The notes below the pieces were generated by a model. It did not search any database and was not told where the DNA came from. It saw only the letters and a list, made by a program, of their open reading frames with translations. Positions 18,209-30,970 of a DNA stretch of 64,000 nt are shown piece after piece. Made by a program: the position numbers and the translations under genes. This DNA comes from Planococcus sp. CPCC 101016 (GTDB lineage: Bacteria; Bacillota; Bacilli; Bacillales_A; Planococcaceae). The stretch spans positions 1 through 64,000 of the forward strand of contig NZ_VOHB01000008.1 in NCBI RefSeq assembly GCF_007859295.1, written 5' to 3'. How positions within the stretch are numbered: position 1 is the first letter of the stretch; each line of letters opens with the position of its first letter.

Positions 18209-18250
18209 CTTATGGACGGTATAAATGAAAAATCTATAGGAGGTGCCAAA

Positions 18251-18751
18251 ATGAGCAAAGCAGTTGAAACGAAAAAAGTTGTCGTGCAAACAATCGCTGA
18301 CAAGTTCAGCACTGCAGCTTCAGTTGTAGTTGTTGATTACCGCGGATTGAACGTTGCACAATTAACAGAACTTCGTAAACAGCTTCGTGAAGCAGGCGTT
18401 GAGTTTAAAGTTTACAAAAACTCAATGACTCGCCGTGCGACAGAAATGCACGGACTTGAAGCGATCAACGAACACTTTACAGGACCAAACGCCATTGCAT
18501 TTTCTAACGAAGATGTAGTAGCACCAGCGAGAATCATTAATAATTTCGCTAAAACAAACGACGCGCTTGAAATTAAAGCAGGTGTCATCGAAGGTGCGGT
18601 TGCATCTGCTGAAGATGTGAAAGCATTGGCAGAACTTCCATCACGCGAAGGTTTGCTATCTATGCTACTCAGCGTACTTCAAGCTCCAGTCCGCAATTTT
18701 GCAGCTACAACAAAAGCAGTTGCAGATCAAAAAGAAGAACAAGGCGCTTAA
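18251..18751 (+). CDS. rplJ: 50S ribosomal protein L10
   Basis: Base of the L7/L12 stalk, 166 residues. [19 protein letters not shown] and [17 protein letters not shown] mark the rRNA-binding domain, and the C-terminal helix carries the L12-binding sites. ATG 18251 follows TAGGAGGTGCC. An in-frame ATG at 18137 is in the structured leader and is not used. Expressed with rplL from the promoter at 18033. Confidence 0.96.
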   Translation: MSKAVETKKVVVQTIADKFSTAASVVVVDYRGLNVAQLTELRKQLREAGVEFKVYKNSMTRRATEMHGLEAINEHFTGPNAIAFSNEDVVAPARIINNFAKTNDALEIKAGVIEGAVASAEDVKALAELPSREGLLSMLLSVLQAPVRNFAATTKAVADQKEEQGA

Positions 18752-18808
18752 TAAGTTAGCCGGCTAAGCACGACAAAAAATATTACCTATCAATAGGAGG
18801 AAACTATA

Positions 18809-19168
18809 ATGACACAAGAACAAATCTTAGACGCAATCAAAGAAATGACAGTTCTTCAATTAAACGACCTAGTAAAAGCAATCGAAGAAGAGTTCGGCGT
18901 AACTGCTGCTGCTCCAGTTGCTGCTGCTGCTGGCGGTGCTGCTGCTGAAGAAGAGCAAACTGAATTCGACGTAGTTCTTACTTCTGCTGGCGATTCAAAA
19001 ATCAAAGTAATCAAAGCAGTACGTGAAGTAACTGGTCTTGGTCTTAAAGAAGCGAAAGCTCTTGTAGACGAAGCTCCTAAAGCAATCAAAGAAGGCGCTA
19101 CTAAAGAAGAAGCTGAAGAAATCAAAGGCAAACTTGAAGAAGTTGGCGCGTCAGTAGAAGTTAAGTAA
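18809..19168 (+). CDS. rplL: 50S ribosomal protein L7/L12
   Basis: Multi-copy stalk protein that recruits translation GTPases; 119 residues. N-terminal dimerisation helices, a flexible Ala/Gly-rich hinge around 34-50 ([17 protein letters not shown]) and the conserved C-terminal domain ([20 protein letters not shown]). ATG 18809 follows AATAGGAGGAAAC. Codon usage is strongly biased, as for very highly expressed genes. Confidence 0.97.
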   Translation: MTQEQILDAIKEMTVLQLNDLVKAIEEEFGVTAAAPVAAAAGGAAAEEEQTEFDVVLTSAGDSKIKVIKAVREVTGLGLKEAKALVDEAPKAIKEGATKEEAEEIKGKLEEVGASVEVK

Positions 19169-19196
19169 TTTCATGAATCTATAAAAATGAAAGGAA

Positions 19197-19232
19197 AGCT
19201 CGTCAGTGTATACCGACGGGCTTTTCTTCTTT
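19197..19232 (+). terminator. rplL terminator
   Basis: AAGCTCGTC (19198-19206) pairs with GACGGGCTT (19217-19225), with one G-T pair, then TTCTTCTTTTT. A typical intrinsic terminator after rplL. Confidence 0.8.
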
Positions 19233-19293
19233 TTAAATTCATTTGCATGGCGGGCAGCTGTCCGCACCAAGTTAAATGCAAGGAGGACTTTAT

Positions 19294-19896
19294 ATGTCTC
19301 AACATTATTATTCCAAAAATCCTCAGACAAAAAGCAACCCTCGAGAATGGACAGATGTATTGCGTGGGGAAAAATTTCGTTTCCATACTGACACAGGTGT
19401 TTTTAGCAAAAGTGAAGTCGATTTTGGTTCGCGTCTATTGATCGAGACATTCAAAGAAGCTGAGATAGATGGGCCAATACTGGATGTGGGCTGTGGTTAC
19501 GGACCCATCGGAATGGCGGTCGCTAAAGCATTTCCTCATAAACAAGTGCATATGGTAGACGTCAATACCCGGGCCATTGAACTGGCTAAAACAAATGTTG
19601 AAAAGAACGATATCTCCAATGCTCAGATCTACGAAAGCGATGGTCTGAGTGCTGTAGAGACAACGGGTTTTTCTGCAATTTTAACAAACCCGCCGATTAG
19701 GGCGGGAAAAGAGACGATTTTCCGTTTTTATGAAGAAGCTGCCGAGAAGTTAGCGGATGGTGGATCATTGTGGGTGGTTATTCAGAAAAAGCAGGGTGCT
19801 TCCTCTACAAAAGTGAAGCTGGAAGAGCTTTTCGGAGAAGTTAAAGTGGTCGATAAGAAGAAAGGTTACTTTATTTTTGAGGCCAGAAAAGTTTGA
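19294..19896 (+). CDS. RsmC-like class I methyltransferase (YbxB family)
   Basis: 200 residues with a 'methyltransferase small' domain. SAM motif I is ILDVGCGYGPIGMAVA, and the catalytic NPPIRAGK resembles the NPP(F/Y) motif of RsmC-type N2-guanine rRNA methyltransferases. Substrate in this lineage is not proven. The B. subtilis homologue ybxB sits at the same place, between rplL and rpoB. ATG 19294 follows AAGGAGGACTT. It follows the rplL terminator and stops 14 bases before the rpoB promoter. Confidence 0.9.
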   Translation: MSQHYYSKNPQTKSNPREWTDVLRGEKFRFHTDTGVFSKSEVDFGSRLLIETFKEAEIDGPILDVGCGYGPIGMAVAKAFPHKQVHMVDVNTRAIELAKTNVEKNDISNAQIYESDGLSAVETTGFSAILTNPPIRAGKETIFRFYEEAAEKLADGGSLWVVIQKKQGASSTKVKLEELFGEVKVVDKKKGYFIFEARKV

Positions 19897-19897
19897 C

Positions 19898-19924
19898 TTG
19901 ACAAAACGGCTGTGTTATTATAAT
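19898..19924 (+). promoter_or_regulatory. probable rpoB promoter
   Basis: TTGACA (19898-19903) is consensus and TATAAT (19919-19924) is perfect, but the spacer is only 15 bases. TAATGA at 19921 gives 17. The start of the rpoBC transcript is expected near 19931. Confidence 0.55.
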
Positions 19925-19948
19925 GAAATGCAAAATTTATTATTTTGA

Positions 19949-20042
19949 GGTCGTTTGCCCTTTTTCGGGCTTGGCATGACGACAGATCTAATCACGTGTA
20001 AACCGAAAATGAGCTGATTTAGTCTCGTTTTCTTTTTGTCTT
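19949..20042 (+). promoter_or_regulatory. structured rpoB leader with attenuator-like hairpin
   Basis: About 180 bases of untranslated leader. GTCGT (19950-19954) can pair with ACGAC further on, around a GCCC-TTTTT-CGGGC hairpin (19957-19970). A second hairpin, GAAAATGAG (20005-20013) with CTCGTTTTC (20024-20032), is followed by TTTTTGTCTTTT, resembling an intrinsic terminator inside the leader. This could attenuate rpoBC transcription. Confidence 0.45.
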
Positions 20043-20110
20043 TTCGATATCATACACTATTCTGTAGAAATCGCAAAGACCTATAATCGTTTTATTGAGG
20101 GGTGAATAAG

Positions 20111-23100
20111 TTGGTAGGTCAACTAGTTCAGTACGGTCAACATCGTCAACGCAGAAGTTTTTCGAGAATCAGTGAAGTGCTGGATCTTCCGAACTTGATT
20201 GAAATTCAATCATCATCTTACGAATGGTTCCTTGAAGAAGGACTTCGCGAAATGTTCCGGGATATCTCGCCGATTGAAGATTTCACAGGAAATCTATCAC
20301 TCGAGTTTGTTGATTACAGTCTCGCAGAACCGAAGTATCCAGTCGATGAATCGAAAGAGCGTGACGTTACTTATGCAGCACCTTTGCGTGTAAAAGTACG
20401 TCTGCACAACAAAGAAACTGATGAAGTGAAAGAACAGGATGTCTTCATGGGAGATTTCCCATTAATGACAGAGACTGGTACTTTCGTCATCAACGGCGCA
20501 GAACGCGTCATCGTTTCCCAATTGGTTCGTTCGCCAAGTGTTTATTTCCATGACAAGACAGATAAAAACGGTAAAAAAGGCTTTGGAGCAACTGTTATTC
20601 CTAACCGCGGTGCATGGTTGGAGTATGAAACAGATGCAAAAGATGTCGTGTATGTCAGAATTGACCGCACGCGTAAATTGCCAGTGACGGTTCTTTTAAG
20701 AGCACTTGGTTTCGGATCCGACCAGGAAATTATTGATTTGCTTGGCGATAACGAATTCCTTCAAAATACGCTTGAAAAAGATAACACAGAGAGCACAGAA
20801 AAAGCGCTTCTTGAAATCTACGAACGCTTGCGCCCTGGTGAGCCGCCAACGGTTGAAAGCGCGAAGAGCTTATTGTATTCACGCTTCTTCGATCCAAAAC
20901 GCTATGACTTAGCAAATGTCGGCCGTTACAAAATGAATAAAAAACTTCATATTAAAAACCGTCTATTCAATCAGACCATCGCTGAAACTTTGGTTGATCC
21001 TGAAACAGGCGAAATTTTAGTTGAAGCTGGCACACTGATCGACCGTCGTGTACTCGATCGTTTAATTCCAAACTTGGAAAATGGCGTTGGTTTCCATACG
21101 GTTTCTCAAGTAGGTGGTGTTCTGGAAGGCGAAGTTACCTTGCAGTCGATCAAAATCTACGCGCCAAATACCGAAGACCAAAAAGAAGTTACTGTAATAA
21201 GCAATGCTTATATAGAAGATAAGATTAAACATGTAACACCGGCAGATATCATTTCTTCCATCAGTTACTTCTTTAACCTACTTCACGGTGTTGGAAACAC
21301 GGATGATATCGATCATCTTGGTAACCGTCGTCTGCGTTCAGTAGGGGAATTGCTGCAAAACCAATTCCGTATCGGATTATCCCGTATGGAGCGTGTAGTT
21401 CGTGAGCGTATGTCTATCAACGATACACAAGCAATCGTTCCTCAGCAATTGATCAATATCCGTCCGGTTATTGCATCGATTAAAGAGTTCTTCGGCAGCT
21501 CTCAGCTTTCTCAGTTTATGGATCAAACGAATCCATTGGCTGAATTGACGCACAAACGCCGTCTATCGGCTCTTGGGCCCGGTGGTTTAACGCGTGAACG
21601 CGCAGGCTTTGAAGTACGTGACGTTCACTATTCCCACTATGGCCGCATGTGTCCGATTGAAACGCCTGAGGGTCCGAACATCGGATTGATCAATACATTA
21701 TCAACATTTGCGAAAGTGAATAAGTTTGGTTTCATTGAAACTCCTTATCGCCGTGTAGATGCTGAATCCGGTATTGTAACAGAACACATTGATTACTTGA
21801 CTGCTGACGAAGAAGATAACTATGTAGTGGCTCAGGCCAATTCGAAGTTGAATGACGATGGCTCATTCGTTGAAGAAGGCATTGTTGCACGTTTCCGCGG
21901 TGAGAACACCGTTTACAAACGCGGCAATATTGACTACATGGATGTTTCGCCGAAGCAAGTCGTTTCCGTAGCGACAGCCTGCATCCCGTTCCTTGAAAAC
22001 GATGACTCCAACCGAGCATTAATGGGAGCGAACATGCAGCGTCAAGCGGTTCCATTGTTAAATCCAGAAGCTCCTTTCGTAGGAACTGGAATGGAACACT
22101 TGGCAGCGCGTGATTCTGGTGCAGCTGTTGTTTCAAAAAGCGATGGTATTGTGGAATATGTGGAAGCTAAAGAAATTTCAGTCCGCCGCATTGAAGTAGT
22201 GGATGGCAATGAAGTCAGAGGCGACCTTGACACTTACAGATTGCAGAAGTTTGTTCGTTCCAACCAAGGAACAAGTTATAACCAACGCCCAATCGTTAAA
22301 GTTGGAGACCGTGTTTCCAAGCGCGATATTCTTGCTGACGGACCTTCGATGGAACGTGGAGAGATGGCATTAGGAAGAAACGTACTGGTTGCCTTCATGA
22401 CATGGGATGGTTTTAACTACGAAGATGCGATCATCATGAGTGAACGCTTGGTAAAAGACGATGTTTACACATCTGTTCATATTGAAGAGTACGAATCCGA
22501 TTCACGTGATACAAAACTGGGGCCGGAAGAAATTACGCGCGATATCCCGAACGTTGGGGAAGACGCATTGCGTAACTTGGATGACCGCGGAATTATCCGT
22601 GTCGGAGCTGAAGTGAAAGATGGAGATATTCTAGTTGGTAAAGTAACACCTAAAGGCGTTACTGAATTGACTGCTGAAGAACGTCTTCTTCATGCCATTT
22701 TCGGCGAAAAAGCACGTGAAGTTCGCGATACTTCATTGCGGGTGCCTCACGGTGCTGGCGGTATTGTATTGGACGTCAAAATCTTCAATCGCGAAGACGG
22801 AGACGAACTGCCACCGGGTGTGAACCAGCTGGTACGTGCATATATCGTTCAAAAACGTAAAATTTCTGTCGGCGATAAGATGGCTGGACGCCACGGAAAC
22901 AAAGGTGTTATTTCAAGAATTTTACCTGAAGAAGATATGCCATTCATGCCAGACGGCACACCGGTTGACATCATGTTGAACCCGCTTGGTGTACCATCTC
23001 GTATGAATATCGGTCAGGTACTTGAGTTGCACTTAGGAATGGCTTCCCGTTCACTTGGAATTCATATGGCCTCATCGGTATTTGATGGAGCAAATGAAGA

Positions 23101-23665
23101 AGATGTACTGGAGACAATGGAAGAGTCAGGCATGCCGCGCGATGGCAAGACGATTCTTTACGATGGCCGTTCTGGTGAAGCATTCGATAACCGTGTGTCT
23201 GTAGGAATCATGTACATGATCAAACTTGCTCACATGGTCGATGATAAATTGCACGCCCGTTCAACAGGGCCTTATTCATTGGTTACACAACAGCCATTGG
23301 GTGGTAAAGCTCAATTCGGCGGACAGCGTTTCGGTGAAATGGAAGTATGGGCCCTTGAAGCATATGGTGCCGCACATACATTACAAGAGATCCTAACGGT
23401 GAAATCGGATGATGTTGTAGGCCGTGTCAAAACTTATGAAGCAATTGTCAAAGGTGAAAGTGTGCCGGAACCAAGCGTACCGGAATCATTTAAAGTTCTG
23501 ATCAAGGAGCTTCAAAGTTTAGGTATGGATGTTAAGATGTTGACGATTGATGATGAAGAAATTGAGTTGCGCGATTTGGACGAAGAAGAAGATCTTCAAC
23601 CTGCGGATTCATTGAATATCCTCCCGATTGCAGATACAGAAGCACCGGTTGGAACAATTGATTAA
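20111..23665 (+). CDS. rpoB: DNA-directed RNA polymerase subunit beta
   Basis: Catalytic beta subunit, 1184 residues. I chose TTG 20111: GAGGGGTGA (20097-20105) lies 5 bases upstream and family members begin (M/L)xGQLVQYG; GTG 20102 falls inside the ribosome site. The rifampicin pocket (about 460-500: [29 protein letters not shown]) is wild-type at the usual resistance positions, so susceptibility would be predicted. C-terminal [19 protein letters not shown] is intact. The acidic tail differs from Bacillus, as is usual. Transcribed with rpoC. Confidence 0.97.
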   Translation: MVGQLVQYGQHRQRRSFSRISEVLDLPNLIEIQSSSYEWFLEEGLREMFRDISPIEDFTGNLSLEFVDYSLAEPKYPVDESKERDVTYAAPLRVKVRLHNKETDEVKEQDVFMGDFPLMTETGTFVINGAERVIVSQLVRSPSVYFHDKTDKNGKKGFGATVIPNRGAWLEYETDAKDVVYVRIDRTRKLPVTVLLRALGFGSDQEIIDLLGDNEFLQNTLEKDNTESTEKALLEIYERLRPGEPPTVESAKSLLYSRFFDPKRYDLANVGRYKMNKKLHIKNRLFNQTIAETLVDPETGEILVEAGTLIDRRVLDRLIPNLENGVGFHTVSQVGGVLEGEVTLQSIKIYAPNTEDQKEVTVISNAYIEDKIKHVTPADIISSISYFFNLLHGVGNTDDIDHLGNRRLRSVGELLQNQFRIGLSRMERVVRERMSINDTQAIVPQQLINIRPVIASIKEFFGSSQLSQFMDQTNPLAELTHKRRLSALGPGGLTRERAGFEVRDVHYSHYGRMCPIETPEGPNIGLINTLSTFAKVNKFGFIETPYRRVDAESGIVTEHIDYLTADEEDNYVVAQANSKLNDDGSFVEEGIVARFRGENTVYKRGNIDYMDVSPKQVVSVATACIPFLENDDSNRALMGANMQRQAVPLLNPEAPFVGTGMEHLAARDSGAAVVSKSDGIVEYVEAKEISVRRIEVVDGNEVRGDLDTYRLQKFVRSNQGTSYNQRPIVKVGDRVSKRDILADGPSMERGEMALGRNVLVAFMTWDGFNYEDAIIMSERLVKDDVYTSVHIEEYESDSRDTKLGPEEITRDIPNVGEDALRNLDDRGIIRVGAEVKDGDILVGKVTPKGVTELTAEERLLHAIFGEKAREVRDTSLRVPHGAGGIVLDVKIFNREDGDELPPGVNQLVRAYIVQKRKISVGDKMAGRHGNKGVISRILPEEDMPFMPDGTPVDIMLNPLGVPSRMNIGQVLELHLGMASRSLGIHMASSVFDGANEEDVLETMEESGMPRDGKTILYDGRSGEAFDNRVSVGIMYMIKLAHMVDDKLHARSTGPYSLVTQQPLGGKAQFGGQRFGEMEVWALEAYGAAHTLQEILTVKSDDVVGRVKTYEAIVKGESVPEPSVPESFKVLIKELQSLGMDVKMLTIDDEEIELRDLDEEEDLQPADSLNILPIADTEAPVGTID

Positions 23666-23772
23666 TAACTATTGGGTTCGAACGGCTTTAACCGGCCGTT
23701 CTCCATTTATTCACTTAGCCATTACCGAGGAAGAGCCGTACAGAAACTCGAGACAAAAGGGAGGTAGGCTCC

Positions 23773-26700
23773 TTGATAGATGTTAATAATTTTGAGTATA
23801 TGAAAATCGGATTAGCGTCACCCGATAAAATTCGCTCATGGTCTTATGGAGAAGTCAAAAAGCCAGAAACAATCAATTACCGTACACTAAAACCTGAAAA
23901 AGATGGTTTGTTCTGTGAACGTATTTTCGGTCCTACAAAAGACTGGGAATGCCATTGCGGTAAATACAAACGTGTTCGTTATAAAGGTGTTGTCTGCGAT
24001 CGCTGCGGCGTTGAAGTTACACGTTCAAAAGTTCGCCGTGAACGCATGGGGCACATTGAATTAGCAGCTCCTGTTTCGCACATCTGGTATTTCAAAGGAA
24101 TTCCAAGCCGTATGGGACTTATCTTAGATATGTCTCCGCGTTCACTGGAAGAAGTCATTTACTTCGCTTCTTATGTAGTAATTGATCCTGCGGATACACC
24201 GCTTGAAAAGAAACAACTTCTTTCTGAAAAAGAATACCGCGCTTACCGTGATAAGTTTGGCAAGAAATTCCAAGCTGCTATGGGAGCAGAAGCAATCAAA
24301 CGTCTATTGCAGGAAATTGACCTTGAGCGCGAAACGGATTCATTAAAAGAAGAGTTGAAAACTGCCCAAGGCCAGCGCCGCACTCGTGCGATCAAACGCC
24401 TAGAAGTAGTTGAGTCTTTCCGTAATTCAGGGAACAATCCTGATTGGATGATTCTGGACGTACTCCCGGTTATTCCACCTGAACTTCGCCCGATGGTTCA
24501 ATTAGATGGCGGCCGCTTTGCGACTTCTGATTTAAATGACCTTTATCGCCGCGTAATCAACCGGAACAACCGCTTGAAACGTCTTTTGGACCTTGGAGCA
24601 CCAAGCATTATCGTACAAAACGAAAAACGTATGCTTCAGGAAGCTGTTGATGCGTTGATCGATAACGGCCGCCGCGGCCGTCCGGTCACAGGACCTGGTA
24701 ACCGTCCATTGAAATCTCTTTCTCATATGCTGAAAGGGAAACAAGGGCGTTTCCGTCAGAACCTTCTTGGTAAACGAGTTGATTACTCAGGCCGTTCAGT
24801 TATCGTAGTTGGACCTAACCTGAAAATGTATCAATGTGGTTTGCCTAAAGGAATGGCAATCGAATTGTTCAAGCCTTTCGTTATGAAAGAATTGGTTGAA
24901 CGCGGATTGGCACACAACATCAAGAGCGCAAAACGCAAAATTGAACGTCTTCATTCTGAAGTTTGGGATGTACTGGAAGATGTCATCAAGGAGCATCCGG
25001 TTCTACTGAACCGAGCACCGACACTTCACAGACTGGGTATCCAGGCATTTGAACCGACATTAGTTGAAGGTAAAGCGATCCGTCTGCACCCGCTTGTATG
25101 TACTGCATACAATGCCGATTTTGATGGTGACCAAATGGCTGTTCACGTACCTTTATCATCCGAAGCACAAGCAGAAGCAAGATTGTTGATGCTTGCAGCT
25201 CAGAACATTTTGAATCCAAAAGACGGAAAACCTGTTGTAACACCATCTCAGGATATGGTTCTAGGAAACTATTACTTAACACTTGAGCGCAAAGGTGCTA
25301 CAGGAGAAGGCGCTACTTTCTCAGGACCTGAAGAAGTAATGATCGCTTATCAAACAGGCCATGTACATTTGCATACACGTATTGCAATTCAGGCTGGAGC
25401 CGTCAACAACCCGACATTCACAGAAAGCCAAAACAAAATGCTTTTATTGACAACAGTCGGTAAAATTATTTTCAATGAAATTCTGCCGAAGTCATTCCCT
25501 TATATAAATGAACCAACTGACTACAATCTGCAGGTGGAAACACCAGCGAAATATTTTGTCCCAACAACGACAGATATTCGCAAGCATATTGAAGAAGCAG
25601 AGCTTGTGACTCCATTCAAGAAGAAAATTCTTGGGGAAATCATCGCTGAAGTGTTCAAACGTTTCCACATTACGGAAACTTCTAAAATGCTTGACCGTAT
25701 GAAGAGCCTTGGATTCAAGTATTCGACACAAGCCGGCATTACTGTTGGTGTGGCGGATATCGTAGTTCTTCCGGACAAAGGAGAAATCCTAGTTGATGCG
25801 CAAGAAAATGTAGATAAAGTAATGAAACAATTCCGTCGCGGATTGATTACTGAAGAAGAACGATATGCACGCGTCATTTCGTATTGGAGCAATGCAAAAG
25901 ATATCATTCAGGGCAAACTGATGGCATCTCTTGATAACTTGAATCCAATCTTTATGATGAGTGATTCCGGAGCGCGTGGTAATGCTTCCAACTTTACACA
26001 GCTTGCTGGTATGCGCGGGCTCATGGCCAACCCGGCTGGACGCATCATCGAACTTCCGATTAAATCTTCCTTCCGTGAAGGATTGACAGTACTTGAATAC
26101 TTCATCTCTACACACGGTGCTCGTAAAGGTCTTGCCGATACAGCACTTAAAACAGCCGATTCAGGTTACTTAACTCGTCGTTTGGTAGACGTTGCACAAG
26201 ATGCAATTGTCCGTGAAAATGACTGTGGAACTGACAGAGGCTTGTTGGTAGGAGCGTTGATGGAAGGCACAGAAGTGATTGAAGAGCTTCATGAGCGTAT
26301 CGTTGGTCGCCATGCTAAGAAAACAATTCGCCACCCGGAAACAAAAGAAGTGATTGTAGCGAAAGATGAATTGATCACACAAGATTTGACTCGTCTTATC
26401 CTTGAAGCGGGCATTAAAGAAGTGACGATTCGCTCTGCATTTACATGTAATACAAAACACGGCATTTGTAAAAAATGCTACGGAACTAACTTGGCAACTG
26501 GAGACGAAGTTGAAGTGGGCGAGGCAGTAGGTATCATTGCAGCTCAATCAATCGGTGAACCAGGAACTCAGCTTACAATGCGTACATTCCATACAGGCGG
26601 TGTTGCAGGAGACGATATTACACAAGGTCTTCCGCGTATCCAAGAAATATTCGAATCGCGTAATCCGAAAGGCCAAGCAGTTATTTCTGAAATTACAGGT

Positions 26701-27378
26701 ACCGTAACTGAAATTGATGAAATCCGCGAAGGCCAGAAAGAAGTAACGATTCAAGGAGACGTTGAAACTCGTAAATACTTAGCTCCTTACAATGCACGCA
26801 TCAAGGTTCAAGTTGATGACGCCATCGTTCGAGGTGAAGTGTTGACGGATGGTTCAATTGATCCGAAACAATTGCTTCAAGTAAAAGACGTTCAAGCTGT
26901 TCAAGTGTATCTATTGAAGGAAGTTCAAAAAGTATACCGTATGCAAGGGGTAGAGATCGGCGATAAGCACGTAGAAGTTATGGTTCGTCAAATGTTCCGT
27001 AAAGTTCGCGTCATTGAAGCCGGCGATACTGAATTGCTGCCAGGTTCACTTTTGGATATCCATCAATTCACTGAAGCCAACGTCAAAGCGGTTCTAGAAG
27101 GTAATTTGCCAGCGACAAGCCGTCCTGTTATCTTGGGTATCACAAAAGCATCCCTTGAAACAGAATCATTCCTATCAGCCGCATCATTCCAGGAAACGAC
27201 TCGTGTCTTAACAGATGCAGCGATCAAAGGAAAACGCGATGAGCTTCTAGGATTGAAAGAGAATGTTATCATCGGTAAACTTGTTCCAGCTGGAACAGGA
27301 ATGCAGCGTTACCGCCAAATTAAAATTGCTCAAAGCGAAAAAGCGGCGAAGCAGGAAATTGTCGGTACAGAATCATAA
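23773..27378 (+). CDS. rpoC: DNA-directed RNA polymerase subunit beta'
   Basis: Second large catalytic subunit, 1201 residues. An N-terminal zinc motif is seen in [10 protein letters not shown]...VCDRCGVE. The active-site NADFDGD is at about 447-453. The trigger-loop region and the second zinc site ([14 protein letters not shown]) are also present. TTG 23773 is the start: GGGAGGT lies 6 bases upstream and the product begins like family members ([11 protein letters not shown]). Separated from rpoB by 107 bases without a promoter or terminator. Followed by a strong terminator. Confidence 0.97.
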   Translation: MIDVNNFEYMKIGLASPDKIRSWSYGEVKKPETINYRTLKPEKDGLFCERIFGPTKDWECHCGKYKRVRYKGVVCDRCGVEVTRSKVRRERMGHIELAAPVSHIWYFKGIPSRMGLILDMSPRSLEEVIYFASYVVIDPADTPLEKKQLLSEKEYRAYRDKFGKKFQAAMGAEAIKRLLQEIDLERETDSLKEELKTAQGQRRTRAIKRLEVVESFRNSGNNPDWMILDVLPVIPPELRPMVQLDGGRFATSDLNDLYRRVINRNNRLKRLLDLGAPSIIVQNEKRMLQEAVDALIDNGRRGRPVTGPGNRPLKSLSHMLKGKQGRFRQNLLGKRVDYSGRSVIVVGPNLKMYQCGLPKGMAIELFKPFVMKELVERGLAHNIKSAKRKIERLHSEVWDVLEDVIKEHPVLLNRAPTLHRLGIQAFEPTLVEGKAIRLHPLVCTAYNADFDGDQMAVHVPLSSEAQAEARLLMLAAQNILNPKDGKPVVTPSQDMVLGNYYLTLERKGATGEGATFSGPEEVMIAYQTGHVHLHTRIAIQAGAVNNPTFTESQNKMLLLTTVGKIIFNEILPKSFPYINEPTDYNLQVETPAKYFVPTTTDIRKHIEEAELVTPFKKKILGEIIAEVFKRFHITETSKMLDRMKSLGFKYSTQAGITVGVADIVVLPDKGEILVDAQENVDKVMKQFRRGLITEEERYARVISYWSNAKDIIQGKLMASLDNLNPIFMMSDSGARGNASNFTQLAGMRGLMANPAGRIIELPIKSSFREGLTVLEYFISTHGARKGLADTALKTADSGYLTRRLVDVAQDAIVRENDCGTDRGLLVGALMEGTEVIEELHERIVGRHAKKTIRHPETKEVIVAKDELITQDLTRLILEAGIKEVTIRSAFTCNTKHGICKKCYGTNLATGDEVEVGEAVGIIAAQSIGEPGTQLTMRTFHTGGVAGDDITQGLPRIQEIFESRNPKGQAVISEITGTVTEIDEIREGQKEVTIQGDVETRKYLAPYNARIKVQVDDAIVRGEVLTDGSIDPKQLLQVKDVQAVQVYLLKEVQKVYRMQGVEIGDKHVEVMVRQMFRKVRVIEAGDTELLPGSLLDIHQFTEANVKAVLEGNLPATSRPVILGITKASLETESFLSAASFQETTRVLTDAAIKGKRDELLGLKENVIIGKLVPAGTGMQRYRQIKIAQSEKAAKQEIVGTES

Positions 27379-27391
27379 AATAAAATCTTAG

Positions 27392-27430
27392 ATTCCGGGA
27401 AGCTTCTAAATAACCTTCCCGGGATTTTTT
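27392..27430 (+). terminator. rpoBC terminator
   Basis: An 11-bp stem, ATTCCGGGAAG (27392-27402) with CTTCCCGGGAT (27415-27425), one G-T pair, a 12-base loop and T6. Confidence 0.9.
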
Positions 27431-27440
27431 AAGAATTCAG

Positions 27441-27469
27441 TTGACAGCATTGTCATAGAATGATAATAT
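27441..27469 (+). promoter_or_regulatory. promoter of rplGB and the str operon
   Basis: TTGACA (27441-27446), a 17-base spacer and TAATAT (27464-27469) with a TGA extension. It lies between the rpoC terminator and rplGB. Confidence 0.75.
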
Positions 27470-27515
27470 GTTGAGGGTTGATGGTTAACGGTCTGACACT
27501 TTGGAGGATATGCAA

Positions 27516-27764
27516 ATGTCTAATGAAAAAGTAAAACAGGCAAGTGAAATAATCATCGGTACAAAGCAGACAGTAAAAGCATTAAAAAGCGGCATTGTCC
27601 AAGAAGTAATAGTGGCAAAAGACGCGGACGATCGAATGACCGAACAGATTATCCAACTAGCCTTAGAAAAAGGTATTCGGATCGAATATGCAGATTCACG
27701 ATTGAAGCTTGGCAAAGCATATGGCATTAATGTCGGTGCAGCTGCTGTGGCTATTACTGGATAA
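27516..27764 (+). CDS. rplGB: L7Ae-family K-turn RNA-binding protein (YbxF)
   Basis: 82 residues, a single L7Ae/L30e/S12e/Gadd45 domain. [24 protein letters not shown] and the C-terminal [11 protein letters not shown] are family hallmarks; homologues bind K-turn RNA and associate with ribosomes. ATG 27516 gives 8-base spacing from TTGGAGG; ATG 27510 would be too close. First gene before rpsL-rpsG-fusA-tuf, as in Bacillus. A weak hairpin (ACAAA-GAC-TTTGT, 27782-27794, then T6) lies between it and rpsL. Confidence 0.93.
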   Translation: MSNEKVKQASEIIIGTKQTVKALKSGIVQEVIVAKDADDRMTEQIIQLALEKGIRIEYADSRLKLGKAYGINVGAAAVAITG

Positions 27765-27862
27765 CAGTTTTTGTGTAAAACACAAAGACTTTGTTTTTTA
27801 CCCAAAAATGAACCACCTGGATATGTGGTATTAGAACACCTTTTGAGAGGAGGAAAAAATCG

Positions 27863-28282
27863 ATGCCTACAATTAACCAATTAGTTAACAAGCCTCGTAA
27901 ACCAAAGAGCACTAAATCAGATTCACCAGCGTTAAACAAAGGGTATAACAGCTTTAAAAAGTCTCAGACTAACGTGACATCACCACAAAAACGTGGAGTA
28001 TGTACTCGTGTTGGTACGATGACACCGAAAAAACCAAACTCCGCATTGCGTAAATATGCGCGTGTACGTTTGACAAACCAAATCGAGGTTAATGCTTACA
28101 TCCCTGGAGAAGGTCACAACCTTCAAGAGCACAGTGTAGTTCTTCTTCGCGGCGGACGCGTAAAAGATTTACCGGGTGTGCGTTACCATATCGTACGTGG
28201 AGCACTTGATACAGCTGGAGTAAACGGCCGTATGCAAAGCCGTTCTAAATACGGAACTAAACGTCCTAAAGTAAAAAAATAA
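27863..28282 (+). CDS. rpsL: 30S ribosomal protein S12
   Basis: Decoding-centre protein, 139 residues. The segments [11 protein letters not shown] and [14 protein letters not shown], where streptomycin-resistance changes arise, are wild-type. The protein begins [16 protein letters not shown] 27863 follows GAGAGGAGG. First gene of the classic str operon; 44 bases to rpsG. Confidence 0.97.
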   Translation: MPTINQLVNKPRKPKSTKSDSPALNKGYNSFKKSQTNVTSPQKRGVCTRVGTMTPKKPNSALRKYARVRLTNQIEVNAYIPGEGHNLQEHSVVLLRGGRVKDLPGVRYHIVRGALDTAGVNGRMQSRSKYGTKRPKVKK

Positions 28283-28290
28283 TAAGTTAA

Positions 28291-28797
<507 letters not shown>

Positions 28798-28848
28798 TTT
28801 CTTTCGAGATGTTTACATCTTAATCCGAAACGGAAGGAGAAAAACAAC

Positions 28849-30927
28849 ATGGCTAGAGAGTTCTCCTTAGACAAAACACGTAATATCGGGATCATGGCAC
28901 ACATTGATGCCGGTAAAACGACTACTACGGAGCGTATTTTATACTACACTGGTAGAATCCACAAAATTGGTGAAACGCATGAAGGTGCTTCTCAAATGGA
29001 CTGGATGGAGCAAGAGCAAGAACGTGGAATTACAATCACTTCTGCTGCGACAACAGCTTCATGGAAAAACCACCGTGTTAACATCATCGATACTCCTGGA
29101 CACGTAGACTTCACTGTTGAAGTTGAACGTTCATTGCGCGTACTTGATGGTGCAGTTACAGTTCTTGATGCTCAATCAGGTGTTGAGCCTCAAACTGAAA
29201 CTGTTTGGCGTCAAGCTACAACTTACGGAGTTCCACGTATCGTATTCATCAATAAAATGGATAAAATCGGTGCGGACTTCTTATATTCTGTAAACACACT
29301 GCATGAGCGTTTACAGGCTAATGCTCACCCGATTCAATTACCAATCGGTGCAGAAGATGACTTCTCAGCAATTATCGATCTTGTTGAAATGAATGCACGC
29401 TTCTACGCAAACGATTTGGGAACTGAAATTACAGAAGGTGAAATTCCTGAAGAGTACAAAGAGCAAGCAGAAGAATGGCACACTAAATTAGTGGAAGCTG
29501 TAGCTGAGCTTGATGAAGACTTGATGGAGAAATATCTTGGTGGCGAAGAAATCACTAAAGAAGAACTTAAAGCTGCGATCCGTAAAGGAACGTTAGATGT
29601 TGAGTTTTATCCAGTGGTTTGCGGAACTGCATTTAAAAACAAAGGGGTTCAATTAATGCTTGATGCAGTAATTGATTACCTACCATCTCCATTGGATGTA
29701 CCACCAATGACTGGTGTTCTTCCGGATTCAGACGAAGAAGTATTGCGTAAACCTAGCGAAGACGAACCATTCTCAGCGCTTGCGTTTAAAGTAATGACAG
29801 ATCCATACGTTGGGAAATTGACTTTCTTCCGTGTGTATTCTGGAACTCTTAAATCTGGTTCATATGTTCAGAACTCTTCTAAAGGCAAGCGTGAGCGCGT
29901 AGGACGTATCCTTCAAATGCACGCAAACTCCCGTGAAGAAATCGCTGAAGTATATTGTGGAGATATTGCTGCTGCTATCGGCCTTAAAGATACATCGACT
30001 GGTGATACTTTAAGTGACGAGAAACAACAAGTAATTCTTGAGCGCATGGTATTCCCAGAACCTGTTATCTCACTTTCTGTGGAGCCTAAATCTAAAGCGG
30101 ATCAAGATAAAATGGGTCAAGCTCTTGCAAAACTGCAAGAAGAAGATCCAACTTTCCGTGCTCATACTGACCAGGAAACTGGCCAAACGATCATCGCTGG
30201 TATGGGTGAACTTCACCTTGATATCCTAGTTGACCGTATGCGTCGTGAATTCAACGTAGAAGCTAACGTGGGTGCACCTCAGGTATCTTACCGTGAGACA
30301 TTCCGTGAGTCTGCTAAAGTTGAAGGTAAATTCGTACGCCAATCTGGTGGACGTGGACAATTCGGACACGTTTGGATTGAATTCTCTCCAAATGAAGAAG
30401 GAGCAGGTTTTGAATTTGAAAATGGTATCGTTGGTGGTGTTGTTCCACGTGAATACATCCCAGCAGTTGAAGCGGGTCTTCGTGACTCTCTAGACAATGG
30501 TGTTATCGCCGGATATCCTTTGATTGATATTAAAGCTCGCTTGTTCGACGGCTCTTACCATGATGTTGACTCGAATGAGATGGCATTTAAAGTTGCTGCT
30601 TCTATGGCACTTAAAAATGCAATTTCTAAAGTTAGACCGGTTCTTCTTGAGCCAATTATGCGCGTTGAGGTTGTTATCCCTGAGGAATACCTTGGAGATA
30701 TCATGGGTGACATTACGTCACGCCGAGGCCGTGTAGAAGGTATGGACGCTCGCGGAAACGCACAAGTAGTTCGTGCTATGGTACCTCTTGCAGAAATGTT
30801 CGGTTATGCAACTTCATTGCGCTCAAACACGCAAGGTCGTGGTGTATTCTCAATGCACTTCGATCACTATGAAGAAGTACCGAAATCAATTTCTGAAGAA
30901 ATCATCAAAAAAAATAAAGGTCAATAA
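28849..30927 (+). CDS. fusA: elongation factor G
   Basis: GTPase that drives tRNA-mRNA translocation; 692 residues. G1 AHIDAGKTT, the switch-region [12 protein letters not shown]3 DTPGHVDF and G4 NKMDK are intact, followed by domains II-V. ATG 28849 follows CGGAAGGAG. Third gene of the str operon. The 114-base gap to tuf holds a second promoter. Confidence 0.97.
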   Translation: MAREFSLDKTRNIGIMAHIDAGKTTTTERILYYTGRIHKIGETHEGASQMDWMEQEQERGITITSAATTASWKNHRVNIIDTPGHVDFTVEVERSLRVLDGAVTVLDAQSGVEPQTETVWRQATTYGVPRIVFINKMDKIGADFLYSVNTLHERLQANAHPIQLPIGAEDDFSAIIDLVEMNARFYANDLGTEITEGEIPEEYKEQAEEWHTKLVEAVAELDEDLMEKYLGGEEITKEELKAAIRKGTLDVEFYPVVCGTAFKNKGVQLMLDAVIDYLPSPLDVPPMTGVLPDSDEEVLRKPSEDEPFSALAFKVMTDPYVGKLTFFRVYSGTLKSGSYVQNSSKGKRERVGRILQMHANSREEIAEVYCGDIAAAIGLKDTSTGDTLSDEKQQVILERMVFPEPVISLSVEPKSKADQDKMGQALAKLQEEDPTFRAHTDQETGQTIIAGMGELHLDILVDRMRREFNVEANVGAPQVSYRETFRESAKVEGKFVRQSGGRGQFGHVWIEFSPNEEGAGFEFENGIVGGVVPREYIPAVEAGLRDSLDNGVIAGYPLIDIKARLFDGSYHDVDSNEMAFKVAASMALKNAISKVRPVLLEPIMRVEVVIPEEYLGDIMGDITSRRGRVEGMDARGNAQVVRAMVPLAEMFGYATSLRSNTQGRGVFSMHFDHYEEVPKSISEEIIKKNKGQ

Positions 30928-30956
30928 TTGAATTTTGATCTTTAATAAAGTATAAA
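30928..30956 (+). promoter_or_regulatory. internal promoter of tuf
   Basis: TTGAAT (30928-30933), a 17-base spacer and TATAAA (30951-30956), immediately after fusA. It would give tuf its own transcript starting near 30963. Confidence 0.68.
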
Positions 30957-30970
30957 TAGTTTGTATGCTC

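Noticed and set aside
18137-18250. Extended N-terminus of L10 from ATG 18137
   Set aside because: It would span the L10 leader and attenuator; L10 proteins begin at the residue encoded from 18251.
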